A DNA stretch of 14,887 nt from Saccharothrix sp. ST-888 (GTDB lineage: Bacteria > Actinomycetota > Actinomycetes > Streptomycetales > Streptomycetaceae), in assembly GCF_000955975.1 (NCBI RefSeq), contig NZ_JYJF01000143.1:1-14887 (forward strand), in the 5' to 3' direction. Below are positions 1-7,699 of the stretch, in pieces. Within the stretch, counting starts at the first letter, position 1. Every line of letters begins with the position of its first letter. The notes beneath the pieces are model-generated. The model saw nothing but the letters and a program-made list of their open reading frames with translations, was not told the DNA's origin and did not search any database. Position numbers and translations under genes: made by a program.

Positions 1-2
1 AG

Positions 3-1106
3 GGTCTCCCGGGCGACGTGAAGCCCGGCGACCCGGTTCTGATCAACGACGGCGTCATCGCCCTGGAGGTCGTCAGCGTCGACGGCCCGCGGGTGAAGAC
101 CGTGGTCATCGAGGGCGGCGTGCTCTCGAACAACAAGGGGATCAACCTCCCCGGCGCGGCCGTGAACGTGCCGGCCCTGTCCGAGAAGGACAAGGACGAC
201 CTGCGCTTCGCGCTCCGCATGGGCGTCGACATGGTCGCACTCTCCTTCGTCCGCAACGCCGCGGACATCGAGGACGTCCACAAGGTGATGGACGAGGTCG
301 GCATCCGCGTCCCGGTCATCGCCAAGATCGAGAAGCCGCAGGCCGTCGAGGCCATGGAGGAGATCGTCCTCGCCTTCGACGCCATCATGGTGGCCCGTGG
401 CGACCTCGCCGTCGAGTACCCGCTGGAGCGGGTGCCGCTGGTCCAGAAGAAGCTGATCACGCTGGCCCGCCGGAACGCCAAGCCGGTCATCGTCGCCACC
501 CAGATGATGGAGTCGATGATCCACGCCTCCCGGCCGACCCGCGCCGAGGTCTCGGACGTCGCCAACGCCATCCTGGACGGCGCGGACGCGGTCATGCTCT
601 CCGCCGAGTCCAGCGTCGGCAAGTACCCGGTCGAGACGGTCAAGACCATGAGCCGGATCGCCGAGAAGGCCGAGGAGGAGCTACTCTCGCAGGGCCTCCA
701 GCCGCTGAACCCGGGCCGCAAGCCGCGCACCCAGGGCGGTTCGATCGCCCGCGCCGCGTGCGAGCTCGGCGACTTCCTGAACGCCAAGTCCCTGGTCGCG
801 TTCACCAAGTCCGGCGACACCGCCCGCCGCCTGTCCCGCTACCGCTCGCCGATCCCGGTGATCGCCTTCACCCCGGACATCGCCACCCGCAACCAGCTCT
901 CGCTGAGCTGGGGCGTCGAGGCGTACGTGACCGAGCAGGTCGCCACCACCGACGAGATGGTGGTCCAGGTCGACCAGGAGCTGCTGAGCATGAAGCGGCT
1001 CAACGAGGGCGACACGGTCATCGTCACCGCCGGTTCGCCGCCCGGCATCCCCGGCAACACGAACATGGTCCAGGTGCACCACCTGGGCGCCCGCGCCGGG
1101 CTGTAG
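3..1106 (+). CDS. pyk: Pyruvate kinase, 5'-truncated by the window edge
   Basis: Cytoplasmic glycolytic enzyme that transfers phosphate from phosphoenolpyruvate to ADP, giving pyruvate and ATP. The open frame runs in from base 3 (GLPGDVKPGD...), so the first ~100 residues of a usual ~475-residue enzyme are missing; the GTG at 18 is internal, not a start. Visible family motifs are NNKGINLPG after the B domain, the active-site stretch VIAKIEKPQAVE, the metal/phosphate segment MVARGDLAVEYP, and the signature VIVATQMMESM followed by PTRAEVSDVANAILDGADAVMLSAE. The C-terminal regulatory domain is complete and ends LGARAGL. The common Gly after RGDL is Ala here, which is a minor change. A hairpin terminator follows directly. 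Streptomycetes usually carry two pyk paralogues; the icmA neighbourhood suggests the pyk2 locus, but this is inference from gene order as I remember it. Confidence 0.97.
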   Translation, partial: GLPGDVKPGDPVLINDGVIALEVVSVDGPRVKTVVIEGGVLSNNKGINLPGAAVNVPALSEKDKDDLRFALRMGVDMVALSFVRNAADIEDVHKVMDEVGIRVPVIAKIEKPQAVEAMEEIVLAFDAIMVARGDLAVEYPLERVPLVQKKLITLARRNAKPVIVATQMMESMIHASRPTRAEVSDVANAILDGADAVMLSAESSVGKYPVETVKTMSRIAEKAEEELLSQGLQPLNPGRKPRTQGGSIARAACELGDFLNAKSLVAFTKSGDTARRLSRYRSPIPVIAFTPDIATRNQLSLSWGVEAYVTEQVATTDEMVVQVDQELLSMKRLNEGDTVIVTAGSPPGIPGNTNMVQVHHLGARAGL

Positions 1107-1118
1107 TCCCCGGTAGCA

Positions 1119-1163
1119 CTGTGGGGCGCGCCTCCCGTCCGTGACGGGGGACGCGCCCCACAG
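1119..1163. terminator. Bidirectional hairpin terminator between convergent genes
   Basis: A perfect 12-bp stem (CTGTGGGGCGCG at 1119-1130 with CGCGCCCCACAG at 1152-1163) is extended inward by an imperfect CTCCCGTC/GACGGGGG pairing, giving a near-continuous long hairpin. It lies 12 bp after the pyk stop and 15 bp before the stop of the convergent minus-strand gene. No long T run follows, as is common for high-GC actinomycete terminators. Confidence 0.85.
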
Positions 1164-1178
1164 GCGTTTCTCGGCCGA

Positions 1179-2554
<1,376 letters not shown>

Positions 2555-2558
<4 letters not shown>

Positions 2559-3100
2559 GGCTGCTCCCCGGGATCGGCCTGCTCCGCGGAAACCGTCGGC
2601 TGCGCGGCCTGGGCCGGCTCGACGGGCGCGGCGGCGTACTCGGCGGTGCCGTTCTCCGCGGTCTGGGGCGACCCGCCCACCGGGAGAGCCGTCTGCTTCA
2701 GCGGGGCCCAGGAGCAGAGCAGCCCCCCGGAGACCAGGCCGAGGATCAGGCCCACCCCGAAACCGCCCAGATTGGAGACCGGGACGGAGACCAGGGACAG
2801 GATGGTGACGGCGACACCGCAGAAGATCCGCACCAGCGGCTGGAACCAGGAGGTCACGCCCAGGGTCATCATCAGGAGCCCGATGAGCATCGATCCGGCA
2901 CCGGCCGTGGTGGCCATCGTGACGGTCAGCTGACCCAACTGCAGGTTCGCGTAGGGGAAGTACAGGATCGGGACGCCGGCGATCACGGCCAGCAGACCGC
3001 CCCAGAACGGCCGGGTGCGGCGCCAGGCCCGGAATCGCAGTCGGAGCCGACCGAAGCCGCTCGCCTCTTCGGGCCACTCGATGGCAGTTGCGCTGGACAC
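2555..3100 (-). CDS. DUF6114-type four-helix membrane protein
   Basis: 181-residue integral membrane protein. The GTG start at 3100 is favoured over an upstream ATG in the same frame (3181) because GAGGAG (3109-3114) sits 8 nt before it. After an Arg-rich cytoplasmic N-terminus (FGRLRLRFRAWRRTR) there are four hydrophobic segments at about residues 32-48, 56-82, 88-107 and 111-132, then an Ala/Pro/Glu-rich hydrophilic tail to 181. The pattern and gene order match the streptomycete DUF6114 family as I recall it, usually found beside a DUF6230 gene; the function is unknown. It is the middle gene of a three-gene operon, 126 bp after the DUF6230 gene and overlapping the next gene by 4 bp, so translation of the downstream secreted protein is probably coupled to it. 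It may anchor or help export its secreted neighbours; that is inference. Confidence 0.87.
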
Positions 3101-3108
3101 GATACGAG

Positions 3109-3114
3109 CTCCTC
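3109..3114 (-). promoter_or_regulatory. Ribosome binding site that decides the DUF6114 start
   Basis: GAGGAG on the minus strand, 8 nt before the GTG at 3100. The upstream ATG at 3181 in the same frame would make this site internal and would add 27 residues lacking family character. Confidence 0.8.
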
Positions 3115-3192
3115 GATTGCGGTAACGAGGGACGAACAGGTGGTACGGCAGGGACGGCGACCTCGCCACCGCCCCTGCCACAGTGAACCGTT

Positions 3193-3217
3193 GACCGGCG
3201 GCGCAGCACCGCCGGTC
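3193..3217 (-). terminator. Intra-operon hairpin after the DUF6230 gene
   Basis: A 9-bp perfect stem (GACCGGCGG at 3193-3201, CCGCCGGTC at 3209-3217) with a 7-nt loop begins 9 nt after the DUF6230 stop and 92 nt before the DUF6114 start. No T run follows. It could be a partial terminator or a 3' stabiliser that makes the first gene more abundant than the next two. Confidence 0.5.
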
Positions 3218-3226
3218 GTCAGCGTC

Positions 3227-3856
3227 CTAGAAGCACTCGACGCCCGCGCCGTCGCCCTGGGCCAGGCCCAGCTTCAGGCCGTTGAGCGTGAAGCTGCTGG
3301 CCGAGGTCGACCAGGCGGTCTGCTTCACGTTGGTGAGGTGGGCGTGGGTGGCGGTCTGGCCGAACAGCCCGGCCCCGCCCTTGGCGGGGCTGGGCAGGGT
3401 CGACGCGTCCTGGCCGATGTTGATGTTGTCGAACTGGGCGTCCGCCTCAAGGCTGTTGAGGCCGATCACCAGGTTGTCCGCCTGGACGTACTTGTCCTTG
3501 GTGTCCCCACCCGCGTGCAGCTGCAGGGTCCACTTGCCGAGCAGCGGGATGTCGGTGGTGACGGACTGGCACAGGTGCTGGATGGTCGCGTGACTGAAGG
3601 TCGACACCGCGACGGCCTCGTGGGCCTTCGGGTTCGGGTCCTTGTCGTTGGTGTGGTGGAGGACATCGCCGTACTGGGCGAAGTTGTCGCCCTGCAGGTC
3701 GTCCGCGTAGACCTTGAACTTCTGTCCGGAGATGCTGAACGACGCGGCGAGCGCGTTGTTCGCCAGTCCGACACCGATCGCGGCGGTGGCCGCGATGCTC
3801 GGGACCATCACCAGGGCGAAGCGCTTCCAGCGGGTCTTGCCGTAAGTCTGGGACAT
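3227..3856 (-). CDS. DUF6230-type small secreted protein
   Basis: 209-residue predicted secreted protein. The ATG at 3856 is chosen because a strong GAAGGAGG (3863-3870) sits 6 nt upstream; the frame stays open 38 codons further upstream without another good site. A signal peptide is clear: basic n-region KTRWKR (residues 7-12), hydrophobic core to ~34, likely cleavage after ALA37. The mature part has only two cysteines, Cys96 (HLCQ) and Cys208 (next to last residue), which could form a disulfide outside the cell. Family assignment to DUF6230 is from memory of actinomycete proteins with the SFSISGQKFK...ADNL pattern; the activity is unknown and some databases carry unsupported enzyme names for it. 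It is the first gene of an operon with DUF6114 and a linker-rich secreted protein. Its long leader is structured (see the leader entry) and a candidate operator lies ~400 bp upstream. Confidence 0.88.
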   Translation of the reverse strand: MSQTYGKTRWKRFALVMVPSIAATAAIGVGLANNALAASFSISGQKFKVYADDLQGDNFAQYGDVLHHTNDKDPNPKAHEAVAVSTFSHATIQHLCQSVTTDIPLLGKWTLQLHAGGDTKDKYVQADNLVIGLNSLEADAQFDNINIGQDASTLPSPAKGGAGLFGQTATHAHLTNVKQTAWSTSASSFTLNGLKLGLAQGDGAGVECF

Positions 3857-3860
3857 GCGT

Positions 3861-3945
3861 GTCCTCCTTCTAGGACGTACATCTCCGACCACGCCCGGTG
3901 CTTCCCGCACCGTTTGGGGCCTGGGATGGGAGAGAGCTACGTCCT
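3861..3945 (-). promoter_or_regulatory. Structured 5' leader with two competing hairpins over the DUF6230 ribosome binding site
   Basis: In the minus-strand RNA, AGGACGUA (DNA 3938-3945) can pair with UACGUCCU (3872-3879), 8 bp, enclosing a 5-bp UCUCC/GGAGA helix and a 6-bp hairpin with a 5-nt loop (3896-3901 with 3907-3912). Alternatively GUCCU (3872-3876) can pair with AGGAC (3861-3865) over a 6-nt loop, burying the GAAGGAGG Shine-Dalgarno. Both pairings use bases 3872-3876, so they exclude each other. The pairings are seen directly; a switching function is inferred. Confidence 0.45.
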
Positions 3946-4166
3946 CGGTAACGGAGAGCGCCGTGGGCATCGGCGGACCCGGGTTCGGCCGTCATGACGG
4001 CACACCCGTTCCAGGCACCGGCTGTCTTCGCGACAGCGGGTACGACCGACGACACCGGCGATCACCCCCGAGCGACAACCAGCGACCGCGCGGGGATGCG
4101 CGACCGCGAGGAGGACAGGAACCGCGCGTGGGATCCGCGGACACCCCCCTGCCCTCAAGCCTCCGG

Positions 4167-4208
4167 ACCGGGCCTTCGGCTGCCCGGTGGGGATCCCCTC
4201 GTAGGGGA
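4167..4208. repeat. Two adjacent small hairpins in the spacer upstream of DUF6230
   Basis: ACCGGGC (4167-4173) pairs with GCCCGGT (4182-4188) over an 8-nt loop. It is followed by TCCCCT (4194-4199) with AGGGGA (4203-4208) over a 3-nt loop. They lie ~310-350 bp before the DUF6230 start. Apart from these, the leader structure, the near-palindrome and the terminator, I see nothing coding in the 3857-4529 spacer. Confidence 0.4.
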
Positions 4209-4258
4209 CCGGGCGTGGCTGATCGTGCTTGAATCCCGGGCGAAGCACAAGGGGTTCG

Positions 4259-4272
4259 TTACTGACGGGTAA
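4259..4272. promoter_or_regulatory. Candidate operator, TTAC-N6-GTAA near-palindrome
   Basis: TTACTGACGGGTAA, an inverted repeat with TTAC/GTAA arms, lies 402 bp upstream of the DUF6230 start. It matches 11 of 14 positions with TTACTCACCGGTAG at 5863-5876 upstream of the TetR gene. It may be a shared regulator site; no protein-DNA evidence exists in the sequence itself. Confidence 0.45.
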
Positions 4273-4378
4273 TCCAACAGCGACTGCCGTCGATCGTGGA
4301 CTCCGGAAAATCAACACGGAGAGTGACAATCGAGCGCGTGTACGGCGGTGAAATTTGCCGGAAACACGGACGAAACAC

Positions 4379-4409
4379 CCCTGGCGGTCACCGGAGGTGA
4401 CCGCCAGGG
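4379..4409. terminator. Hairpin, probable terminator downstream of the thioredoxin gene
   Basis: A perfect 14-bp stem (4379-4392 with 4396-4409) closes a 3-nt GGA loop; one arm contains CTGGCGGTCACC. On the minus strand it comes 120 bp after the thioredoxin gene stop, and the sequence after it contains GTGTTTCG and GTGTTTCC. The 4410-4465 stretch between stop and hairpin is unusually AT-rich for the window and holds a small TTTGAC/GTCAAA inverted repeat (4442-4447, 4457-4462). Confidence 0.75.
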
Positions 4410-4529
4410 CGCATTGTCAAGATTTGATAAAGCTCGGAATTTTTGACTGCTTTGTCGTCAAATCCCCAGCGACACCGCAGGTCACCCGCCGTGCCACCGG
4501 ACCATGCCGACTCGGCACCTGACGACCCG

Positions 4530-5522
4530 TCAGAACAGCATCCGGGCCAGCGCGCCGCGGGCCGCCGTCACCCGGGGGTCGTCCGCGCCGATCACCTCGA
4601 ACAGCTCCAGCAGCCGGAGCCTGGCGGTGTCCCGGTCCTCGCCGAAGGTCTTGCCGACGGTGTCGACCAGCCGGCCGAAGGCGTCCTCGACGTGGCCGCC
4701 GACCAGGTCCAGATCGGCCGCCTCCAGCTGGGCGGTGACGTTCTTCGGGTCGGCAGCGGCCGCCGTGCGGACCGCCTGCGGGTCCAGCGCCTCGACCCGG
4801 CGCAGCAGCTGCGCCTGGGCCAGGCCCAGCTTGGCCTCGGTGTTGCCGGGCTGGTCGACCAGAACGTTCTGGTACGCCTGGACGGCGCCGCCCAGATCAC
4901 CGCGGTCGAGGGCGTCGTGCGCGGCGGCCAGCGCCGGGTCCTCCGGAACGAACGGGGCCTCGGGGGCCTCGCCGCCGGGGACACCCGACCCGCCGACGAT
5001 GCCGAAGCGCTGCTCGGCGACGGCGATCAGCTGGTCCAGGATCTTGCGGACGTTGGCCTCGTTCTCGGCGCCCTGGAAGAGCGGGACGAGCTGACCGGCG
5101 ACCACGGCCATCACGGCCGGGATGCCCTGGATGCCGAACTGCTGGGCGATCAGCTGGTTGGCGTCCACGTCGATCTTGGCGAGCACGATCCGGCCGGCGT
5201 ACTCCTCGGCGAGCCGCTCCAGGATCGGGCTGAGCTGCTTGCACGGGCCGCACCACTCGGCCCAGAAGTCGACGACCACCGGCACTTCGGCCGATCGCTG
5301 GACGACCTCGGACTCGAAGGTCTCCTCGGTGACATCGATGACGAGCTGGTACGCCGCGCCCTGCGGGGCGACCCCGGCCGCCTCGGCGGCGGCGTTCTGG
5401 CGGGCACGCTCGGCCCTGGTCTGCTCGGCCTTCTGCGCGGCCTCACCGGCCGCCTTCACTGCGGCGAGGTCGACCGCACCACGCAGGGCGGAGCTGTTGA
5501 GAGGCGAATTCCGTGGCTGCAT
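4530..5522 (-). CDS. Thioredoxin-TPR co-chaperone, CnoX/YbbN-like
   Basis: 330-residue cytoplasmic protein. The ATG at 5522 has GGGGGAGG (5531-5538) 8 nt upstream, so the longer open frame is not used. An Ala-rich, probably helical N-terminus (1-55) precedes a thioredoxin fold (about 58-165) with the active site WCGPC (Cys91, Cys94) and the cis-proline segment GIQGIPAVMAVV. After a Gly/Pro/Glu linker there are TPR-like helices (about 190-330: HDALDRGDLGGAVQAYQNVLVDQPGNTEAKLGLAQAQ is the region, followed by LEAADLDLVGGHVEDAF). This matches the YbbN/CnoX family, holdases that protect client proteins and pass them to chaperones. E. coli CnoX has lost CGPC, whereas here both cysteines are kept, so disulfide chemistry is possible. 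It stands alone, divergent from a TetR gene. Confidence 0.92.
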   Translation of the reverse strand: MQPRNSPLNSSALRGAVDLAAVKAAGEAAQKAEQTRAERARQNAAAEAAGVAPQGAAYQLVIDVTEETFESEVVQRSAEVPVVVDFWAEWCGPCKQLSPILERLAEEYAGRIVLAKIDVDANQLIAQQFGIQGIPAVMAVVAGQLVPLFQGAENEANVRKILDQLIAVAEQRFGIVGGSGVPGGEAPEAPFVPEDPALAAAHDALDRGDLGGAVQAYQNVLVDQPGNTEAKLGLAQAQLLRRVEALDPQAVRTAAAADPKNVTAQLEAADLDLVGGHVEDAFGRLVDTVGKTFGEDRDTARLRLLELFEVIGADDPRVTAARGALARMLF

Positions 5523-5720
5523 GGCTCTATCCTCCCCCGTCCGCACGAGTGACGTGCACCAACCGCCGGAATGGGTCGCACCGAACCGGCTTCTCCACCC
5601 CTTCGGGAGCCATCCTCCCGCGCAGCCCCACGGCTGCCGTACCGCAGAGTCGGCGCGGATCCCCACCCGCGCCGCGCGCCCGCCCGATCCCTGGGTCGAG
5701 GCGCGTGGTTGCCACTCTTT

Positions 5721-5737
5721 CGCTACGAGTCGTAGCG
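5721..5737. promoter_or_regulatory. 17-bp perfect palindrome in the thioredoxin/TetR divergent region
   Basis: CGCTACGA-G-TCGTAGCG is an 8-bp perfect inverted repeat around one central G, midway between the two divergent starts (199 bp from the thioredoxin start, 183 bp from the TetR start). Size and symmetry fit a dimeric TetR-type operator. A possible plus-strand promoter, TTGCCA (5709-5714), 18 bp, TAGCGT (5733-5738), would overlap it; this promoter call is weak. Confidence 0.55.
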
Positions 5738-5862
5738 TAACTGCACCCCGACCCGGTGCCGCAAGACCCCCTCGGGATCTCGGGACGTGAGCTGTCCCAC
5801 TTTCCCGTACGGTCCGCTGCCACGGAGTGGACATATCGCTACGGTTACCGGACCCACTCACG

Positions 5863-5876
5863 TTACTCACCGGTAG
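5863..5876. promoter_or_regulatory. Candidate operator, second copy of TTACTSACSGGTAR
   Basis: TTACTCACCGGTAG lies 43 bp before the TetR start codon. It shares TTACT, the central AC and GGTA with the copy at 4259-4272 in front of the DUF6230 operon. Together with the 17-bp palindrome these are the only notable elements I see in the 5523-5919 spacer. Confidence 0.45.
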
Positions 5877-5919
5877 ATCGCATGACCGCGCATCTGACCG
5901 GTCCAAGCAAGGAGGCTCG

Positions 5920-6561
5920 GTGGCCCCCACCACCCAGCAGCCCACTGCCCCGGACCAGGCCGCGCCCCCACGAGGCAAGGGCCGTCCCCGCAGTGTGGCC
6001 GCCGACCGGGCAATCCTCGACGCCACCAGGGAGGCCCTGGCCGAACTCGGCTGGGGCGGGCTGACCATGGGCGACGTCGCGATCCGGGCCGGCGTCGCCA
6101 AGACAACCCTTTACCGACGCTGGCCGTCCAAGAACGAACTCGTGGTCGACGCCGTCGCCAGCCTCTTCGACGAGCTGGAGATGGTGGACCTCGGCAGCCT
6201 GCGCGCCGACATCGAGGCTGTGGTCGCCCAGTTCGCCACCCTGCTGGCCCGCCCGGAGACCCAGGCCGCCCTGCTCGCCCTGTTCGCCGAGGGCTCCCGC
6301 GACCACCTGCTGCGCCGCCGCATCCGCGAACGGATCGTCGAACCGCAGAAGTACCTGGTCCAACAGGGCCGCGCGCAGGCCCAGTCCCGTGGCGAACTCG
6401 GCCCCGACCTCGACGAGGCCGCCGCCGCCGAGGAGGTCGACATCATCTTCGACACCATCGCGGGCACCGTCGAACACCGCGTCCTGGTCAGCGGCCACCC
6501 CATCACCCCCGACTGGATCCACCGCTTCACCACCCTGCTCCTGAACCCCCTCGGCGGCTGA
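5920..6561 (+). CDS. TetR/AcrR-family transcriptional regulator
   Basis: 213-residue DNA-binding repressor-type protein. The GTG at 5920 is chosen because AAGGAGG (5909-5915) sits 4 nt upstream; the frame is open further upstream, but that part overlaps the regulatory region and lacks family character. After a Pro/Gln-rich, basic N-terminal arm (RGKGRPRS, 18-25) comes a typical TetR_N domain (about 28-75) with helix-turn-helix LTMGDVAIRAGVAKTTLYRRW and then PSKNELVVDAVASLF. The C-terminal ligand/dimer domain (about 85-213) includes VAQFATLLARPETQAALLALF and FDTIAGTVEHRVLVSG, resembling the TetR_C domain common in streptomycete regulators. The ligand is unknown. The gene diverges from the thioredoxin-TPR gene, and likely operators lie upstream, so autoregulation is plausible. 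Confidence 0.92.
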   Translation: MAPTTQQPTAPDQAAPPRGKGRPRSVAADRAILDATREALAELGWGGLTMGDVAIRAGVAKTTLYRRWPSKNELVVDAVASLFDELEMVDLGSLRADIEAVVAQFATLLARPETQAALLALFAEGSRDHLLRRRIRERIVEPQKYLVQQGRAQAQSRGELGPDLDEAAAAEEVDIIFDTIAGTVEHRVLVSGHPITPDWIHRFTTLLLNPLGG

Positions 6562-6668
6562 ACACCCGCAGCCGTCCGTGGGCTCAGGGAGTACCCGGGG
6601 GGCGCGGAGTTGACGGTCACCCGGCGTCCCGGGCCGCACCACGGGAGTCTCCGGGGCGGTCGTGGGCG

Positions 6669-6703
6669 GGTTCCGGGGCACCCCCTGGCCCCGCCCCGGA
6701 ACC
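6669..6703. terminator. Bidirectional hairpin terminator between TetR and the sugar-nucleotide gene
   Basis: A perfect 11-bp stem (GGTTCCGGGGC at 6669-6679 and GCCCCGGAACC at 6693-6703) has a 13-nt C-rich loop. It lies between the stops of two convergent genes (6561 and 6713). The rest of the 6562-6712 spacer shows nothing further. Confidence 0.75.
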
Positions 6704-6712
6704 GGCCGGGGG

Positions 6713-7699
6713 TCAGACCTGGTAGCGGCCGGGGGCGAAGGCCGCGAGGTTGTCGGCGATCCAGCGGGAGGTGGCGGCGAGGCCCTCCTCCAGCGTGACC
6801 TGCGGCTGCCAGCCGGTCAGGGTGCGGGCCTTGGTGTTGTCGGAGAGCAGGCGTTCGACCTCGCTGCCGGTGGGGCGCAGGCGGCCGGGGTCGACGACGA
6901 CCTCGGCGTCCTTGCCGGAGGCGGCGATCAGCGAGCGGGCGAGGTCGCCGATGGAGATCTCGGTGCCGGTACCGAGGTTGAGCACCTCGCCGAGCGCGCG
7001 GTCGGCGACGGCGGCGGCCAGGAAACCCTCGGCGGTGTCGGTGGCGTAGCTGAAGTCACGGGTCGGAGTGAGCGAGCCGAGCCGGATCTCCCGTGCGCCG
7101 GAGTGGAGTTGGGCCAGGATGGTCGGGATGACGGCCCGCGCGGACTGCCGGGGACCGTAGGTGTTGAACGGCCGGACCACGGTGACCGGCAGCTCGAAGG
7201 AGTGCCAGTACGAGAGCGCCGCCATGTCGGCGCCGATCTTCGAGGCGGAGTACGGCGACTGCGGCTGCAGCGGGTGCTGCTCGCTGATCGGCGCGGTGAT
7301 CGCGGTGCCGTACACCTCGCTGGTGGAGGTGTGCACCAGCCGTGCGCCGTGGCGCAGACAGGCGGCGGCGACGTTCTGGGTGCCGACCACGTTGGTCTGC
7401 ACGTACGCCTCGGGCGACTGGTAGCTGTAGGGGATGCCGATCAGCGCGGCCAGGTGGAAGACCGTGTCGCAGCCGTCCACCGCGTCCAGCACCCGCCCGG
7501 CGTCGCGGACGTCCCCGGCGAGCATCTCCACCTCGCCGCCGGCGAGGTGGTGCGCGAGGTAGCCGCGTTCGGCGTACGGCTTGTAGTGCACCAGGGCCCG
7601 CACCCGCGCGCCGCGCTGCACCAGCAGGTCGACCAGCGTGCTGCCGATGAAGCCCTCGGCGCCGGTGACGAGTACGCGCTTGCCGTTCCAGTCGTTCAT
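6713..7699 (-). CDS. NAD-dependent sugar-nucleotide dehydratase/epimerase (extended SDR, LegB-like)
   Basis: 328-residue cytoplasmic oxidoreductase of the extended short-chain dehydrogenase family. Visible are the NAD-binding TGAEGFIGS (12-20), an acidic position in GDV (62-64), the catalytic region HTSTSEVYGTA (123-133) and the YSASK pair Tyr150/Lys154. The segments ALIGIPYSYQSPEAYVQTNV and VRPFNTYGPRQSARAVIP, and the C-terminal SDNTKARTLTGWQP, resemble the LegB/EDH subfamily of UDP-GlcNAc-type 4,6-dehydratases used in nonulosonic and other deoxysugar pathways. Substrate cannot be fixed from sequence, and a 4-epimerase is the main alternative. ATG at 7699 overlaps the stop of the MurG-like gene by 4 bp (ATGA), with GGGAG just upstream, so the two are translated from one message. 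Confidence 0.88.
   Translation of the reverse strand: MNDWNGKRVLVTGAEGFIGSTLVDLLVQRGARVRALVHYKPYAERGYLAHHLAGGEVEMLAGDVRDAGRVLDAVDGCDTVFHLAALIGIPYSYQSPEAYVQTNVVGTQNVAAACLRHGARLVHTSTSEVYGTAITAPISEQHPLQPQSPYSASKIGADMAALSYWHSFELPVTVVRPFNTYGPRQSARAVIPTILAQLHSGAREIRLGSLTPTRDFSYATDTAEGFLAAAVADRALGEVLNLGTGTEISIGDLARSLIAASGKDAEVVVDPGRLRPTGSEVERLLSDNTKARTLTGWQPQVTLEEGLAATSRWIADNLAAFAPGRYQV

Noticed and set aside
18..20. GTG at 18 as the pyruvate kinase start
   Set aside because: The frame is open to the window edge and encodes GLPGDVKPGD, and a start here would remove the N-terminal catalytic part of the enzyme.
3871..3880. TAGGACGTAC as a third copy of the icmA palindrome
   Set aside because: Only one half (TAGGACGT) matches, and the bases are better explained by pairing within the DUF6230 leader.
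4415..4420. TTGACA on the minus strand as a promoter for the DUF6230 operon
   Set aside because: No -10-like sequence follows at 16-19 bp, and the expected place is occupied by the GC-rich terminator stem.
4443..5552. 369-codon plus-strand frame across the thioredoxin gene
   Set aside because: Antisense shadow of the CnoX-like coding sequence; low-complexity and motif-free.
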